This document shows, in pieces, positions 59,119 through 64,000 of a DNA stretch of 64,000 bases. Source of the DNA: Theristus sp. LFF4_11 (taxonomy: Eukaryota; Nematoda; Chromadorea; Monhysterida; Xyalidae); contig JASANC010001576.1 in assembly GCA_030248135.1 (NCBI GenBank), positions 47,455-111,454 of the forward strand. Direction: 5' to 3'. Within the stretch, counting starts at the first letter, position 1. Every line of letters begins with the position of its first letter. The notes beneath the pieces are model-generated. The model saw nothing but the letters and a program-made list of their open reading frames with translations. It had not been told where the DNA came from and did no database searches. The position numbers and the translations under genes are program-made.

Positions 59119-60012
59119 CAAAACCTGCTCACAGCCGCGCATGTACTATTATCAGCAAAATGCCAGCGATTTGCGACTGCGATAGAAATTGGCCAGTGGC
59201 TAAAAAGGGATATGCTTATAAAAGCATGTTTGACAGCAACACAAAGTGCATGAAAGTTCTCGAAAATCAAAACCCCCCACCAACATCTACACAAAAAAAA
59301 ACAAAATGAATTATTTCCAGTCTAACAAAAGTCAGAAACATGACAAAGCAACAACAATAAATGCTGTTTCTAAACAATAAATAACAATAACAACCTTATG
59401 GGCGCTTTCTTTGTTCAATCCATGAGAGAAACCATTTGTCGGTTTGCTTTAAAAAAAACAACGGTTGCATATACCACCCAGATGGTAAAAATTGTTTGTT
59501 TTCGGTGCCATTTTCTTTGGAGCACTTGTCAGACATTCGGTGTCGGCACTAATTGGATTGTGTTCCAATCAAACGTCGTCACCCATTGACACAGGCACAC
59601 ACGAGTGAGCTGGGTGGTCTTTGCAAACTATTTTGAAGCTCTACATGTACACTGTACAGTATCTGACCGGAGAAAAACGGCGGCTCCGTGGAAATCTATT
59701 TTTTAGAACGAAAAAAGTTAAAAAAAACAGTTATTTCCATAGTATTTCGGCTTAGAGCAAAAAAACTAGACTGGTATCCAGAAACTTTGCTGTGTTGAAT
59801 AGTGAATACGATTGGAACACCACAGTGCTGTGAACTTTGAAAAACGGGAACGGCTTTGCCTGCACATGTTCAGATTAAAATTTGCATACTTTAGTATTCC
59901 AAAATGTATGTTTGGCAGATAGCAAACAAAAAAAAACAAGATTTTCGTAACCCACGTTCAAGGCAGCTGCGGGACAAAGCACGATAAAATGAAGGTTTAT
60001 TGGGTGACTTTT

Positions 60013-60177
60013 TTATTGGTCCGACAAAAATTTTTGTTGGCACAACACCACCACTTCATACTTCACGGAACATGTTGCCATAAAAATGGCGAAAATGACA
60101 CTTGTCCGAATAGTAACCGGCTCGTTATGTTCAACTTCAAACGGCACGCTTCGGTTTGGCATTTTGATACGAACGAA
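60013..60177 (-). CDS. Possible terminal exon of a small membrane protein
   Basis: After a good acceptor (CTCGCTCTTTTTCAG), an open frame of 54 codons runs to TAA: KMPNRSVPFEVEHNEP, then TIRTSVIFAIFMATCS. An internal Met lies six codons in. A hydrophobic frame upstream on the same strand (60640-60790, CVIVVVILSVVLPTWLFFLS) could be another exon, but no phase-consistent join was found. Family unknown; the rest of 59119-61260 shows nothing else. Confidence 0.25.
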   Translation of the reverse strand, partial: FVRIKMPNRSVPFEVEHNEPVTIRTSVIFAIFMATCSVKYEVVVLCQQKFLSDQ

Positions 60178-61267
60178 CTGAAAAAGAGCGAGCGGTAGAA
60201 CAACGGAAATTGTTTTAAATATAACAGATGCACGTGTTTCGCAAAAAAACACCATTTTCAAAAATATGAAAACACTTTTTTTAAATGTTGCGCACATTTT
60301 CGTGCACGACGAATCATAGAAATGTTGAACAGCAAGCAAACATGAAACGAATGATTGTCGGTGTGAGCCTGTCTGCGCAACAGCAACAGAGGTTGGTGCG
60401 AATTGATATTGCAAGTAAATGTGGGGTTTTTGGACTGTTATAAATCAAAAGTAAAAAACAAGAATCGCTTGTTACGGAATCGAATGACCACGACAGACAA
60501 AACGCAGAATTGTCGACCACCCAACATCAGATTTGTTTTCAATCGCCGAATCGTTTTCAAGTTTTTGTGGAATTTATTGCCAAGCAAAAAATCGACACAC
60601 AATAGCGGAAAGAATGCTATTTCTTTGCAAATTTTCCTGCAGACAAAAAGCAGGAGACATGGAGATGCATCAAAATAGTCCCGGCAGTGTAAGAGACGCT
60701 GTGCAGACAAAAAGAACAACCATGTTGGAAGAACAACGGATAGAATTACAACCACAATGACACATGATATAAACCAGCACAAAGAACACAAAATAATTTC
60801 CACACTTTTCAATATTCTTTGAATAATCTGCCGTGTTGCAAAAATCGCCTGACTCAAACCAGATATCTTAAAACTAAGGCGTCAAGAAACGTTTTTCAAA
60901 AAGCACCAGATTGGTTTTGAATTCTGAAGCCACGGCGCTCATTGGTCGAAAAGTCCTAGTCTGAAGACCATGCACCTTGATACAGCACAAGCAAACACAC
61001 ACGCACACAACACTACCCCAGCAGCGCGCATGCGTCTGTGCAACATCGCTGTGTTGTAGCGCGGAGCTCGAAGCGCTGTAAATGGACCTTTTTGGCACAG
61101 AACAGAGTGAACTGTTTTCAGACCAAGACTCTACGTGACTGCAAAAAATACTAAAACAACAAGGTTGCGTTTTAATTCAGTGAGCTTTAACCCGCCAAAG
61201 ACACAATGGAATTGAAAATCATCTGACTCCGAGATCGCTTCGAAACAAAAAACAATAAAAAGGACCA

Positions 61268-61273
61268 TTTATT
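61268..61273 (-). promoter_or_regulatory. Candidate polyadenylation signal of PMF1
   Basis: AATAAA on the minus strand six bases past the stop codon, implying a very short 3' UTR. Confidence 0.4.
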
Positions 61274-61279
61274 GTTGCG

Positions 61280-62779
61280 TCACAGTTTCTTCACCTCCTC
61301 CACCAATTCATTCGAGCGATGCCTCAGCTGTTTGATTTCATTTTCGGCCGTCAACAGCTCCTGCTCCAATCGTTTGTTTTCTCGTTTGGTCGCGTCGAAT
61401 TCAGCTGAGACGCGCTCTTGCAGCCGGAAATGACGGTTTTTTCGGTTTCGTATCGACATTGAATGGAAAAAAGAAATTTTCCTCCGATATAAAAAACGTA
61501 CCACCAGGCTTTGGCGTAGGCTATAATTGTGCTTAGGTTTACCACTGAACTCACACAAACAACGAAGGACAACCAAGAAGAATGACTGTGAATGATGGAA
61601 TTGACAGATCAAGAAACAAGTAACTAACTGACCAAATAATCACATGAATTCTCAGTCACTATTTGCTTGGTTTCTACTTGAGTTAGTAAGTTTTCATACC
61701 ATATGGAATTAGCTGATCAGTTGGTGCGCCACACGTGCCGCGTGTTGCATGCATTCTGTGCAGGCCAGGCTCCGCCTCTATAGCATGCAAGCTTCATGTG
61801 GTCAATGAACCAATCAATCAGTTCTTCAATTCAAACCAACTCCTTGTTTTTGCAGTCGATGTGTGCCGCACAATCGTCCTCCGGTTGGCCGCTTGGACGC
61901 CAGTTTTCTTTCCGCTCGCCTTTTTGACATTTTATCATTTGGTCGAGTTTGTCCAGTTTCGCTCCAACCTGTGTCACGTTCAATCGCGTCTTTGGGTTAC
62001 TTCTGGGGCCGCACAGTTTCATAAAAGCTTAAAAGTCCAGTAGTGCCAGTGCCGCCACACCACTAAGCCCCTGAATGAGACCATGAAACAATACAGTTCC
62101 GTTTTTTCATGCACACTGATTCATCAATGTCCGCTGCTGCTCTTCAACGTGATGTGAGGCAACTAAAATGTGTTGTCTCATGAGTTTATTCAGGGGCGTC
62201 GTTTACTGGTCTCTGCCCCCTACATGAATTGCATATTTTACGTTTCAGAACAAAAACATTTTGACTCTTTCTTTCTTCTTTCACCCACATCTGATTTTCT
62301 GATCTGACCGGACTCTACGAACTCCACTCGTCTCAAAGCGTTGCAGTGACAGTGACATTCTCTGGACTGGAACGTCTGGAAAACTTGCTCCCGCCCGCTC
62401 CAGTAAATAATATCGCCCCCAATGGCGACATTCGACAAAAAACCTGTCAGAAATCAAGGCAACTGTTGTGCTGTTTGCAACTTCGCTGCAAAAATGCTGC
62501 CTTTGTGGCGAACTGGCAAACCATCCAAAAAACGAAAAAGGGCCAAAAAACTGTGAAAACCCTCACTTCTTCATCATCGAAAATCGATTCCAACTCTTCT
62601 CGCACGTCCGCAACAGCCCTCGCCATGATCTTCTCGACAATGTCAGCCGCCTGCTCTGAGTTTTCGACCAATCCGTCGCGTTCCACCAGCGCTCGCGTCA
62701 ACTGTTTCGCCACTTGGCCCGTGGCGACGCCGTTCAACACTTTTCTCCACGCACCATTGAATCGGGCACTCCGAGACAT
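61280..62779 (-). CDS. PMF1: PMF1/NNF1, MIS12-complex kinetochore subunit
   Basis: Exons in transcript order: 62567-62779, 61837-61968 and 61280-61414; 159 residues, junctions phase 0. Residues 1-71 are helical (GAWRKVLNGVATGQVAKQLT ... DVREELESIFDDEE). Exon 2 carries KLDKLDQMIK and the family hallmark ENWRPSGQPEDD, which matches WRPSG.PE in vertebrate PMF1 and fixes the identity. Exon 3 is a coiled coil (KRENKRLEQELLTAENEIKQ). The MIS12 complex links centromeric chromatin to NDC80. The exon 3 acceptor (GCAAGAG/CGC) has a weak pyrimidine tract; an upstream site would add about 21 residues. Length is somewhat below the vertebrate protein. Confidence 0.8.
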
Positions 62780-62930
62780 CTCTGGAATGGTGGAATCTGC
62801 AAAAAGTTGTCAGTTTTTTTGGTCTCTGTTCCTCCAGTTTGTTCTGATTGATCAGTTCACAAACTTCAATCACACACAGTTTTAGGCGTTTTTTGTTTAT
62901 CCGTTTTTTTGAACAGCAGCATTTGCCGCC

Positions 62931-63486
62931 AGTACCGTGGGCCCAAAAAAAATTTCGAGGGGGGGGTATGGTACCGTGGGGGGGGGGGGTGCCGACCAAA
63001 AAGTGAGGGGGGGGGGTCCAACCTATGGTAACGTGGGACCCCCCCCCCAGGGGGGTCCCATGGGGGGGTGCATTTTTTCAAAATTTTCTGTGGGGGGGGT
63101 CCACCCCCCCCACCCCCCATGATAATTTTTCGCTTAAATTTTGAAGGAAAAACGCTAAATTTTGCTGCAAAATCGTTGAAATTACAATGAAGATGGTCAA
63201 GTTATCATATATTCAGCTTATATTATGGACTTTATAGACAAAAAATCATGATTTTCGAAAAAAATTTTAGGGTGTGCATAAAATTTTGGGGGGGGGGGGG
63301 GTGTCCGCCAGACAAAATTTCATGGGGGGGTGGGGGGGTGTCGGCCAAATTTTCGAGGGGGGGGTACGATGGGGGGGGGGGGGTGCCCGGTGCACGGTGC
63401 CCCCCCCACCCCCCCACCCGACGGTCTCGGGTGCTCTGGGGGGGGTGTACCCCCCCCCCCCCCCCCACCCCCCCCGCCCACGGTAC
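62931..63486. mobile_element. G-run element with AGTACCGTGGGC ends, compact copy
   Basis: Left end AGTACCGTGGGCCCAAAA and right end CCCGCCCACGGTAC are inverted. Between them are runs of 7-16 G or C and an AT-rich core (63123-63240) shared with 40860-40990. Flanking words TTCGAGGGGGGG and GTGCCGACC recur. Pro/Gly-rich frames across it are artefacts. Confidence 0.75.
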
Positions 63487-64000
63487 CGTTTGCGGAGTGC
63501 TACATTATGAAAGAAATGCACATGCATCTTCATCAAAAATCCATTCCACTGGCACGGGTGCAGCGGCTGCACACGCACAGCATCTACTCAACTATGGGGA
63601 AGTGTCGGGAACCCATCTGTAAAGGTTGCTGATGCGGAAAATGGATCAGAAAGTAAACCAGAACAATGAACCGATTTCATTCATTGTTACATTATCAGTT
63701 TCTTCTTCAGTTCACCTGACTTCACCAGTTTTTTATTGTTTCAAAGGCTCTGAGCTCTGTCTGTCTGTTCCATTTTCCATAGTGCAGCACGAAGTTTTGA
63801 ACAACCGATCAAAATGTGCGTCCAGAAATTTTTCATCGAGGCAGCCAGGTGCAACCAACCACAGATCAGTGTGCCAGATTCGTTTTTCAATTGTTTTCCT
63901 GGGCCAACCAATCAGCGTGCTAGATTCTCGTTTTCTTATTTGTTTTCTGGCCGGGCTACCCAATCAGGGCACGGCACGATCAACCAACCGACCATCATTT
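63487..64000. other. Right edge, no gene assigned
   Basis: Short open frames exist on both strands (63507-63632 plus, 63733-63963 minus), but neither matches a family I know nor has convincing splice borders. Two CCAATCAG octamers lie at 63906 and 63957. Confidence 0.3.

Noticed and set aside
60438..60857. Minus-strand 139-codon hydrophobic frame
   Set aside because: Contains a membrane-like stretch but no conserved motif, weak start context and a competing short plus-strand frame with a donor; kept only as a possible partner of 60013-60177.
63733..63963. Minus-strand 76-codon frame at the right edge
   Set aside because: No convincing acceptor in phase and no recognisable family; two frames compete over the same DNA.
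1..64000. CRISPR arrays, operons or prokaryotic defence genes
   Set aside because: No spacer-repeat periodicity; all genes are intron-rich animal genes.

Overview
The window is animal nuclear DNA. Genes are split into many short GT-AG exons (13-16 per long gene), separated by AT-rich introns full of palindromic repeats. Exons are clearly more GC-rich than introns. The gene set (CBP/p300, CLOCK, TIMM8, cathepsin A-like carboxypeptidase, PMF1/NNF1, a peptide GPCR) is metazoan. The phylum cannot be fixed from sequence alone; an ecdysozoan or other protostome is a guess. There is no sign of prokaryotic operons or CRISPR.

Layout, + strand unless noted. 143-10213: 3' two thirds of a CBP/p300 acetyltransferase (bromodomain end, RING/PHD, HAT, ZZ, TAZ2, Gln-rich tail, NCBD); the 5' part lies outside. 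14454-15047: two-exon, 55-residue membrane protein resembling TOM5. 16809-23697: 13-exon CLOCK-type bHLH-PAS factor. 24182-24879: TIMM8 small Tim chaperone. 25476-27990 (minus): a small single-TM protein and two further exons of an unknown protein, perhaps one gene. 28785-32528 (minus): nine-exon serine carboxypeptidase. 33317-41863: repeat-built block holding a LINE with two long intact ORFs. 42015-52603: 16-exon protein joining an uncharacterised N-terminus, a winged helix and a nucleoside-phosphorylase fold. 54709-57207 (minus): four-exon FMRFamide-type GPCR. 61280-62779 (minus): three-exon PMF1/NNF1 kinetochore subunit. The exon chains were built by hand from splice consensus, phase and family similarity; nearly all junctions keep phase.

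Functional links: CBP is a known coactivator for CLOCK-type factors, and here the two genes are separated only by the TOM5-like gene. TOM5-like and TIMM8 both belong to mitochondrial import. These are neighbours in an ordinary animal genome, not an operon, and no co-regulation is shown.

The most unusual content is non-coding: (i) at least six copies of an ~85-95 bp hairpin repeat, four in introns, one forming the 5' splice site of the GPCR gene; (ii) large foldback elements inside introns of CBP, the carboxypeptidase and the winged-helix gene; (iii) an element family with homopolymeric G/C runs and AGTACCGTGGGC ends; (iv) an excess of the octamer CCAATCAG; (v) two or three introns whose homology-predicted borders are not GT-AG.
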